A stretch of 64,000 nucleotides of DNA, taken from positions 186,001-250,000 of the forward strand of contig VJWN01000006.1 of assembly GCA_007644065.1 (NCBI GenBank), in the 5' to 3' direction. The notes under the pieces are model-generated. The model had not been told where the DNA came from. It saw only the letters and a list, made by a program, of their open reading frames with translations, and ran no database searches. This document shows positions 22,459-36,900 of the stretch, one piece after another (within the stretch, counting starts at the first letter, position 1; each line of letters starts with the position of its first letter). The stretch is from Margaritispora aquatica (lineage: Eukaryota; Ascomycota; Leotiomycetes; Helotiales; Discinellaceae). Made by a program: the position numbers and the translations under genes.

Positions 22459-24838
22459 TGCTGAGGTGAGGTGTGTATGCGGAACTTTCAAATTCTTGGG
22501 AGTTAGCTATCGAGGTACAGCCAGGGTCGCGAGCATCAGCAGCCTTGACCTGCAGCAAAACTGTCGGCACGTGATGGAGGCTAGCCTTGCCTCAATAAGC
22601 CTAGCTTGAGCCGAGCGGCCGCGAGCAGTCGTATAACTTTTTTGCACATTGCACTGAATCTTCTTTTTTTCTTTTCCAACTACAGATCTGTGCTCGATGA
22701 TCCCTCCAGCTCCGGTTGTGAGGTTGACTGTCGCAGCAGTTCGTTCGTTCCATGGAGCCATCCACCTCGCGGTATTTTATGATGTCAATTTCCGAACGAC
22801 AGATCTCAGAGTGACTGGTCCTCACGAAGCTTGAGTTCGCCTTCACCGGCTTGAGCTCAGTGGACGAGGAACTGGGGCAGGTTGATTCCACCTCTCAACT
22901 TCAAGGCCGTCGGTCAATGGAGACGGGAAAAATCCAGCCATCTACATTACAATTCGAGAGGGCATAATTAGGAGGATAATTCGAAGAATATTGGGCTGAA
23001 GTCTCGAGCAATGAAGAGGCATCTCAGAGCTGAGTATTGTGCAGATACATGGTTTAGGATTACTGGGGGCTAAAGTTTATGGTGACAGAGGTAGACTAGT
23101 CACTTTTCAACAGCAGATCGTCGTCCATAAATCATCCGTGTTCATATTACATCTCGGAGACACTGTTTCCTAGTTCCATACTTAGTCAATCTTGCAGTGA
23201 GAAGCTATATTCTATCAAAAGCTTTTCTCAACCATGGGGATTCTGAACAAAGCATTCAAATTTCTTGGTTTGCATTCTTTTGAGCCCACGTTAACCATTT
23301 GCACAGACTCGATGTCCAGCGTTTCCTTTCACACCCTGCCACATATTCTGCGATTTCCCCCACACATTCTGGGTTTTGCGGTTATGAAAGGTTTCCTTTT
23401 CAAGACCCGCCTATTTCCTCTTCATCTTCATCTATCATCTACGAACCTCGACTACCTTCACTGCGAAACAACTATAAGGCATACTAGATGCGACAGCGAC
23501 TTGGTCATGGTACGACTAAGAATAGTATCACCAAACTGCCTCATAGCTTGGGGAGTAAGGACGATCCATTGGAATCTTTCCACGTAAACAAAGATTTGTG
23601 TGGAAACTTCCAGTAACCCAAAGGCGAAGCAAGATGTCCTATTACCAGAATCGTGAATGAACAGCCTATTTATTAAGCTAAATAACATTTGAGTATCGGA
23701 TGCTTATTATACCCAACCTTCAACAAGCACTGCTCGAACTTCCGGTCTTCGTTTCAGGAATCATTAAGAACCTTGATTGAAGCCACGTCGACGTTAATTT
23801 CTCTACTCCTGATCGGAATGCATAAAACCACAACTAGAGACGGTTCTTCCTCGGTCCGACCTGTTCATGAGATGTATTAAGAGTTTTCTCGGGGTGCGAG
23901 TTTACTTGGCCAATATTGAAGCATGAAAGTTGACAATTGTCAAGCCTCATTTTCATTATGCGAGCCGTGTATACTTCATGGCGTTGATTACCTTCGATCT
24001 CGGCCAAATAATTTTGGGCTTCACCAACCAGTATGGTCGGAAGGCTCTCGACAAATGCCAGAGAGAACCACCACAATGTACCTTAGTATGCAAGGCATCA
24101 CATATGACTAGGAACGGACCGAATGAATCGGGGAAGTGTACCGTTCTGGGGACCCCGCACATGTTTGTGATGCGGGGAAGCAATTGAAATCTACTTTCTT
24201 TCCAGCTACCCAAATTTGGTTGATCTATTCTTCCTAGCGAGTTCGATAAGAACCCAATCAGCATTCAAGCCTCTTTTTCTTCTTTTCATAAATCTTTGAC
24301 CATGTTCTCATACTTGCATGAGTAACCAAGGCACCACCCACGCCTTCCTTCGGCTTTGACTGCCGAAGCAAGCTAATTGGGCAAGGTTCGTAAGACCGTC
24401 CATACCGCTAGCCATACATCATATCCATCTCCAACTCCTTCCCACCTCAGTTACCTACCGTACCAGTCATCACAAGTAACAACCACCTTCGTACTTACCT
24501 CATACTATCACTAGCTTTTCACTCCTAGCACCTCATAAACCACGGAGTATGCTTTCCTGATTAGGCCTTGCTTTCTCCCTGGGTATGTTCGATACTTGTG
24601 ATTCTCATCTTTTACCAGCCGTCTCTTGTGCATTAGTCCTCGGTCAAGGTGAAGACATCGGCCCTAATAAGACATCCTCTTGAAATCTGCTACTCCATCA
24701 ATATCACAAGATCTGCTGGGGGGGGGGAGAGAGATCTCGATATAAATCAAGATGGCCAGTCTCCCATCAGTTGTTTCGTCACTCATCTCCTCACCTTGCA
24801 ATTCTTTCAATCTCACTTGTACTCTGTATCAGCCAGCC
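22459..24838. other. Divergent intergenic region (SART1 / glucoamylase)
   Basis: This 2.4 kb shows no recognised gene. A possible tiny ORF starting ATGGGGATTCTGAAC at 23234 has no supporting homology. The glucoamylase promoter and leader end the region, including a run of ten G at 24718-24727 and a pyrimidine-rich leader. Confidence 0.45.
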
Positions 24839-26943
<2,105 letters not shown>

Positions 26944-27728
26944 GTGAGAATGGAGAATATGGTTATCAGTCTGTGGATTGTGAGACGGAGAATGTTTTTG
27001 GAGCGAGAGACCATTGACAGTATTTAAAGGGGAGAAATAGGAAGCTCACTAAGCTTTAGATTGCACACTGGAGGTACCTTGGCTTTGATTGAGAGTTGAA
27101 TCTCGATCACATTTCTTAAGTATGAATGGTAACTGAATCAAGTAAAATCACAACGAAGTTTATTTTCAAGCTTTCTAGCCTTTATCCCAATAAATTCTCA
27201 CTCATATGCACCTTCGACCGAAGACGGATGTACAATACACCCTCAACTTCCTCGAACCCGTTTATGAAAAGCCAGCGATGGTGATACTTTTGTTCTTGGC
27301 CCCCTTTCTCTCTGCCATTGTTCCAAATCCAAGACTCAACTAGATCTTTCTTCTCTGCTTGATACGCACGATGCAATGGATCAATTTCAAAGCTCAAATT
27401 CAGATCACGTGAATTACTCTGTATGAGCTACCCTAAGGTAGACGAGGCAGTATTTGCTATAAGATCTATATTTCTCTATTTTCATAATCTTATTGTTCAC
27501 CTATCTTCGGCTTTTTGATACAAATATGTATAGGGATTTTTGGGGAAAATGGTGGAGAACGGACGCATCTATGACTCCAACTATGATACTCATGTATGTC
27601 ACTGGCTTTAAATCTAACCGAGCTCGGAGTTTTCTTCGCTAGGGATGTGTTCCTCCATTTATTTTCCTACCCTTTTTGCGACTCTAATCTCATTAGAATT
27701 TTGATACTCATACGATTCTGATTTTCCA
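26944..27728. other. Intergenic, no gene recognised
   Basis: This holds the glucoamylase 3' flank and the deaminase promoter. A 71-codon minus frame at 27182-27397 reads like protein but has no ATG start and no recognised family. Confidence 0.45.
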
Positions 27729-28909
27729 ATGTCGTCCAGCTCACTCATTACAACTTATGAGCAGCGACAGCAATGGAGGAAACAACATCTCCTAACCAAG
27801 GATATTTACATTTTCAAGGTCCCAAAGGTCGAGCTCCATGTCCATATCGAAGGTACCATGACTCCAGAACTGCGCTGGAAGCTTTCTCAGCGAAACAGAA
27901 TCCCTTTAACAGCTGGATCAGACAAGATTCCGCTCCTTACCTTGGAGGATGTTCGTGAAGCTTATACCAAAATTCGAGGCAGGATTGGGGCTGCTTCTGC
28001 TGATGCATCGAAGTCATTCACTTTCTTCGAGGTTTATTACGGGGGATTCAATTTGCTCCAATGTGAAGAAGACTTTTATGATCTCGCAATGGGATACTTC
28101 ACGAAGGCCGCAGAGATGAATGTCAAATACTGCGAACCATTTTTCGATCCTCAAGGTCACACTTTGAGAGGCATACCAATTAATGTCTTGATGAATGGCT
28201 TTAGACGAGCTCAGTCAGATGCTGAAAGAGTACTTGATGTGAGTTTGACCTTTCAAAGTGTAGCTAAGCTGACATAACGAAGGTGAAATCTCAATGGATC
28301 ATGTGTTTCCTTCGCGACATGTCTCCAGAATCTGCAATGGCTCAGTATGAAGCTGCACTTCCTTACAGAGACATGATCGTCGGCATAGGTCTAGACTCAG
28401 ACGAGTACGATCGGCCACCGATGCTCTTCCAAGATGTCTTCAGACGAGCTCAGGAAGATGGCTTCAAGCTTACAAGTCACTGTGACTTCAACCAGAAAAA
28501 TACACATGAGCATATTCGTCAAGTCGCCAAAATGATCAAAGCTGATAGGATCGATCATGGTCTTAACGTCGCCGACCAAGACGACTTAATTGCTTTGATT
28601 AAGGCCAAAAATATGGGGATGACAATCTGCCCATGTGCATATATTCGCCACACGTCGGAAGGCGAAGTGTTCCCCCGAATACGGAAGCTGTTTGATGCAG
28701 GTATACAGATTACTATCGCAAGTGATGATCCTTCGTACATGGAAGACAATTGGATCTTGCACAATCTTCTTATGATTCGAGATAAGTGCAACTTCACTGA
28801 TAATGAGATACTGCGGCTCCAAAGAAATGCTATAGCGATCTCATGGGCTCCAGATTCTTCGAAACATGCACTCTTAAGAGGGCTTGATCATTTTGCTATT
28901 AACGGTTGA
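27729..28909 (+). CDS. Adenosine/adenine deaminase family protein
   Basis: Two exons (27729-28238, 28283-28909) encode about 378 residues of a TIM-barrel amidohydrolase related to yeast adenine deaminase Aah1. Seen motifs: VPKVELHVHIEGTMTPEL (first zinc-binding His pair), KYCEPFFDPQGHTLRGI (as in Aah1 EVFYDPQSHTSRGI), KADRIDHGLNV and ASDDPSYM (zinc-binding Asp). The usual HAGE motif, whose Glu shuttles protons, is replaced by SHCDFNQ, so the substrate may differ from adenosine or adenine. The expected reaction is hydrolytic deamination of a purine or related ring in the cytosol. Both exons are in phase 0 and the 44 nt intron has a GTGAGT donor. A transporter of the allantoate permease type follows 345 bp downstream on the same strand, so a role in purine salvage or catabolism is a reasonable inference. 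Confidence 0.85.
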
Positions 28910-29253
28910 TGGGAGTGCTGGGGAAGAGAGAGGAGGACTGCCAAGACTAACGCCACAGTCTTGAGCCCGAGGTTGAGTCTGAGGTCAAGAACGACCATCA
29001 AAACCATCATTCCCTTGCAACAAATTCTTCACAAATCTTCATCCTCATTTGCTATACAAATGGACCACATCAAGACTCGGCCTTCTCCGTTAGCATTCCC
29101 TCCATTTTTGCCCTGCATAAACGCTCGATAGCTTATCTGCCCGGCCCATTGTATCATACCTCGCCCGTACCTCGCCCGTAACTCATCGGCATCCACTACC
29201 GGCGAATAAACAGACCACCAGCTCGCCCGATATATAGGTATTACCTGATCAAC
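28910..29253. other. Intergenic spacer before MFS transporter
   Basis: A 344 bp spacer between two co-directional genes. It includes a short direct repeat, CCTCGCCCGTA, at about 29159-29179. It probably holds the MFS promoter; nothing else is seen. Confidence 0.45.
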
Positions 29254-31083
29254 ATGTCTTCATATCCAGACCCCGGAAGCTCCTCAGAGCACACTCCTCT
29301 CCTCGCGGACAACATGGCAGGCGACCTTTCATCCACCATCGAGGAGCAGCCTCAAGATGTGAGCCCGTACACCAAAGCGCTAGCAGCTCGCGTGCTACGC
29401 AAAATTGATATGAGGATCTTGGTTATCATGTTTGTGACTTACAATCTCAACTTCATGGACAAGACAATTTTGTCTGCGGCGGCTGTGTTTGGGCTCAAAG
29501 AGGATAATCATCTCGTGGGGACACAGTACTCTTGGTGCTCGTCCATTTTCTACTTTGGATACTTGGCATTCGAGTACCCCACGACGATCCTCATTCAAAG
29601 GCTACCAGTTGGGAAATATCTATCTGGAGTCTGTCTGATCTGGGGAGTAATTGTGGCATGCACTGCTGCTTCCAACAGCTTTGGGAGCTTAGCGACTTGT
29701 CGGTTCTTGTTAGGTGTTGCCGTAAGTAAACACTTAAATATACAGATTTATGCTAACCGTTTGGATTAGGAGGCAACCATCTCTCCAGCGTTCGTCTACG
29801 TAACTAGCGTCTGGTATACACGTGATGAAATCCCAGCCCGAACAGGAGTCTGGTTCGCAGGAAACAGCTGTGGTGGCTTCATCGCCTCGCTTCTGGCATA
29901 TGGAATTGGTCAGATCACTCACCCACTCCACCCATGGCAATGGATGTTCATCGTGCGTTCCCCTTTCACAGCTCATCATATACCTATCTAACACCGACAG
30001 ATCTTCGGCGTAATAACCAGTACCTGGTCCATCTGCGTTTTCTTCTTTCTTCCGGATACCATTAACGATGCCTCCTTCCTCACAGAAGAAGAGAAGCAAT
30101 ACGCCGAAGACCGTGTCGTTCTTGGTGGTACCGGACGCGTTTCGCCGCTTACATCTAGGTGGAATGTTGCGCAAGTCTTTGAGTGTCTCACAGACCCAAA
30201 AACGTACTTTTTCGCTGCCATTTCGCTGCTCACCCAAATTCCAAATGGAGGTACCGGCTCCTTCGGTAATCTGGCCTTGAAATCTTTCGGCTTTACGTCG
30301 TTGGAGAGTACGCTTGTAACGCTTCCGGCAAGTGTGATTGCGATGTCTACTATTATCGGGACCGGCTGGTTAGCGAGCAGGTACAAGAACGTTACTACAC
30401 TCCTATTAATGTGTGTAGTTGTACCTCCCGTAGTAGGCAGCGCATTGATCTTCAGTGTAAAGAAAAAGGGTGTGAGGTTGTTGGCTTACTATTTGGTACG
30501 TTGACTCAGTATGCGCCTAGAGGTTATGCATATTGGAAATATAGAAAACAGAAGAGCTAAGAAACCCGAATCTTAAATAACTAGAAGCTAACATGAATCT
30601 TCAAAACAGCTACAAACAGGGCCAGCAGGCATTCCTCTCTCCCTTGGCCTGATATCTTCGAACTACAAGGGCGTGACGAAGAAAATGACCGTCACCGCTG
30701 TCTTATTCATGACCTACTGCGCTGGTAACATCGCCGGACCGCAGACATTCATCACTTCGGAAGCAGAGCAGTAAGTCCTCCTTCTTATCTCGCTTCCCCG
30801 TCATCGCCCCAACCAGTCAGATCATCCAAATCGTTGCTAACAACCATCTCACAGAGGTTACCCAACAGCATTCAAAGCAATCCTAATTTGCTACGGTCTC
30901 GTAATTCTCGTCGCTATTTCACTGCGCATCTATCTAACCACTGTGAACAAGCGACGTGATCGTGTTGAAGGAGCTGTAGTGCCAGCGCAGGAAGAGGGAC
31001 CTGTGGAGAAGAGAGTTCCGACTGAGGAGGAGTATGAAGATATTACTGATTTGATGACGGTGGGGTTTAGGTATCGTTATTAG
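29254..31083 (+). CDS. MFS transporter, anion:cation symporter (allantoate permease/Dal5-like) family
   Basis: Five exons (29254-29721, 29770-29952, 30001-30495, 30610-30770, 30855-31083) encode about 511 residues. A hydrophilic N-terminus precedes about twelve hydrophobic segments. Family signatures include RKIDMRILVIMFVTYNLNFMDKT at the first segment, YSWCSSIFYFGYLAFEYPTTILIQRLPVGKYL, and EATISPAFVYVTSVWYTRDEIPARTGVWF after the first splice. These match the fungal Dal5/Tna1-like anion:cation symporters that import allantoate, nicotinate, vitamins or other organic anions across the plasma membrane. The substrate is unknown. Its position just downstream of a purine deaminase suggests a nitrogen-containing purine-derived substrate, but this is context only. 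Introns 3 and 4 are longer (114 and 84 nt) than the others. Confidence 0.87.
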
Positions 31084-33610
31084 TGCTGTTGATAAAAGAG
31101 AAAAGATAGGGTGACAGCATGGCAGGGGACATGAGTGGCAGGATGGATTTGTGAGGTGGAATTTAGATATGCAATGATACCCTACTGTATAGATTTAGAC
31201 ATTTGATAGAAATTTACCAGAGAAGCATATAGCAAGGCCAACTATAGCTTGACTTCTCTTCATTCAAAGAACCCCGCAATACCCACATCAACTTTCATCA
31301 ACAAAACTACCAATCCAACCTCAAAAATCAACTATTACAACCTCTCCTTACTCCTTACTATTCCTAGTATCTTCTCCGATCAGCACTTCCACCATCGTGC
31401 TGAAGTTTAGATGCACAACCCTCGCTCGCTAATTCCATGAAACTAGTATATAAAGCCGCCTGAGTTCCAAGACCATGAAAAGTAAACCATAAAGCCTCAG
31501 TCATTTGGAGAATATTCGGGTGTTGTGTTTTGTCTTTGTTTTATCTTGTCGCAGTAGCGAGTGGCTGGTGGGTGGTGCACATTCACTTCCTGTAATTTTC
31601 CAGGAGATTTATCGAGAGGACGTGTTCAGTTCAGAGGCTTGTGCGACAAGCGGAATAAATTCAAATTGAAATTGAGACTGAGATCTGTTTGGTAATTTTT
31701 GGGGGGTCAAGTAGTTGGTTGTTATGTCACTTGTGTGTTGCGTTTGAATTGACGACAGAACTTAGGCGAGGAAGATAGAGTTGGCAGCAAGGTGGCAAAC
31801 CTTAGTATTACAGACCACTTGGATCTGACGGAAATATACGTTTCGTTGACTTCTGTGAGAGTTTAGAAATATACAGAGAGTGGAGATTATGGATAGACTA
31901 GCTTTTGCCATAAGCTATCTATTTTCTTTTCAAGAGACTTGAAGGTGTGTTTATCCTGATTTTATCAAGATGAAGTTCATCAATATGTACCTGTAATGAT
32001 TTCTTTGGTCTATCTTTACTTTACTCTTAGTTATCTCCCCAGAGATCTTGTTTATACAATATACTATACGCACAGTATGGTCCATAAAACTCTTTACTTA
32101 ATTCCATGCCTTTAGAAAAACAACACAGAACTACTTTGAACAGAAAGTATATCTACTTTTCTATCTTTGGCTTGGGAAATTGCTATCTTTATTCTCAAGA
32201 CTAGCTCTTACAATTCTCAGTTTTAGGGCGATGTGGTTCAACACTTGACTGCCAAAACCAACACTAACACAACACAGTCAAAATTATATTGACAACGAAA
32301 ACCTACACTGCCCCACTAAATGCTCTGTAGAGGACTTACCTCCTCAGAGGTTGTTGTCTTATTTGCTAGCTATAAGTTACCACAACATAATATCTCTTGA
32401 TTTATCAACTACCACAAGGCAAGCTCAATCCAAGCCTCCACGTCCACTGGTAAACACAGGGCAAGAGGTATGGCCAGCAGACTGGGGTTGACGATAGAAC
32501 GCATCGGTGAACTCACGACAAGAGATATTGCACTTGTCCATATATGCTGTGGAAGTATGTAAGGGAGGGTTAGATATCTGTAAAAATAAGAAGATTGGAT
32601 CAGGTTGTTAGCTATCTCTTTCAAATGGGAACCCTGAAAGCAACTTTGGCAACAGCAACGTAGATGGCACGAATCACATTGGGAAAAAAGGAAGGCATTT
32701 TTAACTTTCTTTCTTATTCAACCACTGTCTCTACCTGCAACACTCCTCGCCTCTCTCCCCAAGCTAGCTATCCATCCGTCTGGCCACCATCAAGCAAGTA
32801 AGCAGGCAAAAAGCACGCACTTTCAATCCACGCCCTGCAAGCAAGCACCCATCAAGCCTTACACCAACATCTTTCCAAAAAGCAACGTCGCGCTCGAAGC
32901 CCGCACCACCGCACCTCTCTCTACCCTCCCCCATCAAACACCATAAAAAGCACCAAGCTCACCAGGAGACTCTCTTCCTCCCCTCTCCTTCCCACCAAAC
33001 ACGAAAAGCAAAAGCCACTCCCAAGTATCGGCGAGCCGACATCAAGGGAGCAGGACGCACACTTCTGAGAAGCGAAAGAATGTCGAAGGTATGATAAACA
33101 TGTGCGTGTTCAAAGGGGTATTTTGGAATCGAATTGAAAGGAGGTAAAACTCCTTGGCTTGATTCATCCACAAAAGTAGTAGTGATAATCATCGTCGTCG
33201 AATAGATGTCCACACAGAGATCGAATAACCGTGGTATCAAGAAGTATCTGTCGCGAGTGAAAATAACATAGGCAAAAAATTGTCGTTAAAGGCATAAATG
33301 TCCAGTCGCTCACGAGAGCGAGAAGACCCGTGATGAAAGAAGGAGGATGGATGTACGCATCGTACGAATTGTGAAGTCGTGAGGAAGTATGGATCAAATC
33401 AATCGTGAGATATGGACGGTCGTGAGTGAGAGTATTGTAGAAGAGGTCTGAAAGCTCGACATTGTTGTTTGTTGTTAGAGTAGTTGCTGGGACAGCGCTT
33501 TGCGTTGGCTGTGCGTTCGGATCCGATTCATGCATCGACAGTTCAATTGGCTTTCAACAACAAAAATAACAACGGCTTTCCGACCATCAGAAACGACATC
33601 AGAAGTCCAT
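31084..33610. other. Convergent intergenic region, no gene recognised
   Basis: This 2.5 kb has AT-rich and pyrimidine-rich stretches (32.7-33.0 kb is very C/T- and A/C-rich). A 123-codon minus ORF at 33164-33535 has no recognisable family. I see no mobile element. Confidence 0.45.
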
Positions 33611-33958
33611 CTATAATAGCGCCGCAACAACCATAACTACCAAGCCCGCACCACCCGCATACATGCCATTCAGACTCGATGCAGCGCCCATGTAGTTTGA
33701 TGGGATAGTCTTGGTCGCGCTGGCAGCAGATCCGGTGCTAGACTTGACGACTACAGCTGTCGTGGCACCTGTTCCAGTTGGGCCCGCGGTGGTGCTGTTG
33801 CGCGCGTAGGTCGAGGTGACTGATGCGACGATCTCGGAGACGGTGATGGTCTTGGTAAGAGTTTGGGTTGAAGTGAGTGTTGTGGTGAGCGACGCGGTGG
33901 AGTCGGCGACGGCGAAGAGAGGAAGGAGCAGCGCTGCGGAAAAGATTGAGAAGCGCAT
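33611..33958 (-). CDS. Small secreted Ser/Thr-rich protein, probably GPI-anchored
   Basis: An intronless ORF of about 115 residues. It starts with a clear signal peptide (MRFSIFSAALLLPLFAVADS), then a Ser/Thr/Ala-rich mature part with one N-glycosylation site (RNST), and ends in a hydrophobic tail (MYAGGAGLVVMVVAALL) preceded by small residues (GAASSLNG). This is the pattern of a GPI anchor signal. Such proteins sit in the fungal plasma membrane or wall; no enzymatic domain is visible. The start at 33958 is preferred over an upstream in-frame codon (34012) because it puts the signal peptide first. A long region upstream (to about 34626) is open in another frame and is more likely leader than gene. 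Confidence 0.7.
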   Translation of the reverse strand: MRFSIFSAALLLPLFAVADSTASLTTTLTSTQTLTKTITVSEIVASVTSTYARNSTTAGPTGTGATTAVVVKSSTGSAASATKTIPSNYMGAASSLNGMYAGGAGLVVMVVAALL

Positions 33959-36900
33959 GATGAGGTCGTTAGATCGTATGTATGTGAGTATATTGTAGAT
34001 GTTTATGTTCAAGATGGAAATGTATCAACAGATTGTGACCGAACGGAGATGCTGCAGATCTTGTATGCGCGCTGATCGAGATGGCTTCTTTCTGGAGATA
34101 GATGCTTTTGATAGATGGAACGAGCGTTGAAGGTTTCGTTTCGAGAGAGGTATTTGTGCTTGGACGAGGTTCGTTCGCGACAATAGGATCTTGTTTCTAG
34201 TTTGTATTGTTGTTCCGACAATGAGTGTGGTGAATACAGCGTTCTTGCGTAGGTATTCTTGTGTGTTTGAGATGGTATTGTTGTTTTTGGTATTGTTGAT
34301 AATGAATTGGAAGTGATGATTTCTGATCTTTCAAAGACGTGAGTAGACTTTGCCAACGAAGTCTTGTGTGGTGAGATGTGAGTGAGGACGAGGACGAGGT
34401 GGTGTTTGAGAAATAGTAAAGGGTGGAGAGGGTGAGGAGGAGGAGAAGGATTTGGGAAGCGAGAGACGCTGTCCAGGTCCTGTCCAGGGCAACCAGTAGT
34501 GGGTGGACGACTGGGGGATGATCGCGTGGTCTGGGCTTTGGGAATTTGGCAGTGGGATTGCGAATTTGCGATTGGATTTTCTAATTGGAATTGCGCGTCA
34601 ATTGCGATGTGGTCGCTGTCAATCATGGAAGGACAAACGTCTTCATTATGAGTTGTAAATCTTGACAGCTCAGAGACATGTCCTCTTACACCGACTAGAG
34701 ATGCATCTTGACCTTGCGTTCATCTCATGTATGCTGTATGTATGGTTTGCAAAGTCCGAAGTTTCGTTTCTCGTTCACTCATCCAATCTGTAGTACTGTA
34801 GTCCACTGACGAACGATGGGTGGAAACATGGTGATTGTTCTGTGAGACCTGCATTCCCCAAGGGACATTCTTGCATTTCTTCAGCGGAGAGCATAGAATA
34901 CAGGCTGTGTCTCTCAGCCTATATTGCGCTATTTTCCTCCTGAGCTCGCTGTAGGAATTGGGATATCCTCCCTCGAATCCTCCTCTTTTCTTCCCATCCA
35001 GTCTAATTCCATTTCATTTCCCATTTCTGGGTCGCAATCCATCAATCCAACAATCTCATTTAACTTTGCAGCCGCTAAATGTCCACAATCCTTGCTCACC
35101 CGCCAGCGCATGGATCGACCCGACTAGCATATGAAACCTGAGCAGTTTGACTGGCCAGTAGAGATTAGTGTGCTGGACTCTGCCCGCTGCATCCCTGGTT
35201 CCTGAGTTAGCGTCTGCCAATCTGCACCAATGTGCAACGCGTTCCTGGTAAGGTGTGGAATCCGGCAGCTTGGCCGAGCAAAGCCCAGAGCAGATGCATC
35301 TGCTGTTGAAGGAAAGATTTTGTTGATTTTGGTGTAGGAAAGTGAAGAACTTTCAGTGCGGGCAACCATCGGAACGAATCAATGCATTGGGGTGGAGATA
35401 AGATACTTGGCATAGCAACCAGTGATGGAGCTTGATGTCGGAGGTGTTGAGACTGAAGGTCATGAAAGTTGAGTTCTTTGAGAGACAAGCACGGTGAGCG
35501 ATGCGCTGTAGTGGATGAGATCAAGGTCGGGTTCTCGTCGGTCGCCTTGCAGGTCGTTTCTTCGTGGCTGACAAGACAGCAGACGGCAGACAGCACATTG
35601 GCATGGCTTGCAGTTCGTGCTGGAGAGAAGAACGTCCGTCAGGTTTCAACAAACAGCTCATCGTTTGCATCTGTGTTGCGCCACGTGTGCGCAAGGCACA
35701 TTCACCACTCACCACAGCATCACCAACTTTTCCTGCCCTCACATCAACGCAGATTGAAAAGTGTCTTCAACCGTGAAAGAAGACAGCAATTCCGGAAATG
35801 TTGTTGTCGTGTGCCACAGTTCCTAAATTGCGCGAGATGAGATCATTTCTCCAAAGAGCGGCTAAATGCCCTTCACAACCCTCCATTCCTCTTTGGCGCC
35901 GAGCAATTGCTTTTTGCTTCCATTTGCGCTTCCAACAGAGGTTCTAGAATCTGGAGAGTTCAGACACAAGCACGTTTTGTTTCGCCTTAGTTGGTATGAC
36001 TTTTCTTTTTAAACAGTTTCACGAGAAACCAAACATCTTGGAATTCCGCGCACGGCGGTCAAGAAAGAAGGTCGTTTCCAACTACCTATTTCGGGCACGG
36101 ACGGCCACCGCATGGTCAGAAGAATGCGACAGGCCAAGTATATTCCCGTACTGATCAGTTGGCAAACGTGTCGTTGATACATGGAGAGACTCAAGTTGAT
36201 TCACCACGTCTGTTGGCCCAGCGCATGTCATGTCTCGCCGCTTGGGGGCGCAAATAATGGTCTCTATCTGTGTTTGGCGGTTCTCTTTGTGGAACAGTAA
36301 CGATACGCAAAATGCAAGTCATTCTCGTGGCAAGGTCCTGTTGAATGCAGTGTTTATGCTAGTAGTCGCACATGTAATTTCTGTCTATTGCCTGTCATGA
36401 TAGCGATTTTGACATGTATTTCTCTATGATCTGTCGTGTATTGATTTTGCTCATTACCTGGACCTGGACGAGGATCAGATTAAGCTCAAGCATCATCAGC
36501 ATGAAATTCAACAACATCAGACCAGATCGTCCTTCCTCTTCATCTCCAGACAACCTGATAAGAAGATACTAAATACAATTATACCTCTCCAACAGCCGTG
36601 GCATCCCTTTCTCGGTCCGTGGCACACAAAGTTATGACGCGAACGCGAAAAATCGCCATTTCTCAAACCGCTTCCGTATCAGATCAGATATCATTAGCTA
36701 GCATGAGGCTAGGAGTGTGTTGGCCCGTGAGTACTCATTCTCTCGCAGGTTTCGTGCCAAGCTTGGGGGAAGAAAATTGTCAGATCTGGGATGAGGGATG
36801 AGGGAGCGCGGTGAGTTGACGTGTTTGATCTGCGCTGAGCAAGCTTCGAGGAAGATGGAAGGAGCGAAATCAAGGTCATGTGATGTTTGATCGTTGATGA

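Noticed and set aside
20815..22609. Several Ser-rich plus-strand ORFs opposite SART1
   Set aside because: They are antisense shadows of the Lys/Glu-rich SART1 coding sequence.
23234..23587. Possible small spliced gene starting MGILNKAFKFLG
   Set aside because: A plausible intron is present, but the downstream frame that looks protein-like is not in phase, and I recognise no family.
24718..24727. Run of ten G upstream of glucoamylase
   Set aside because: A simple homopolymer in the leader; no sign of a functional element.
27182..27397. 71-codon minus-strand frame that reads like protein
   Set aside because: It has no ATG start, no recognised family and no clear splice partner.
33164..33535. 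123-codon minus-strand ORF next to the GPI-type gene
   Set aside because: No homology or signal peptide; it lies in the likely 3' flank of the gene at 33611-33958.
34009..34626. 205-codon Ser/Pro-rich minus-strand ORF
   Set aside because: It occupies the leader/promoter of the small GPI-type protein and has the composition of translated pyrimidine-rich leader; no domain.
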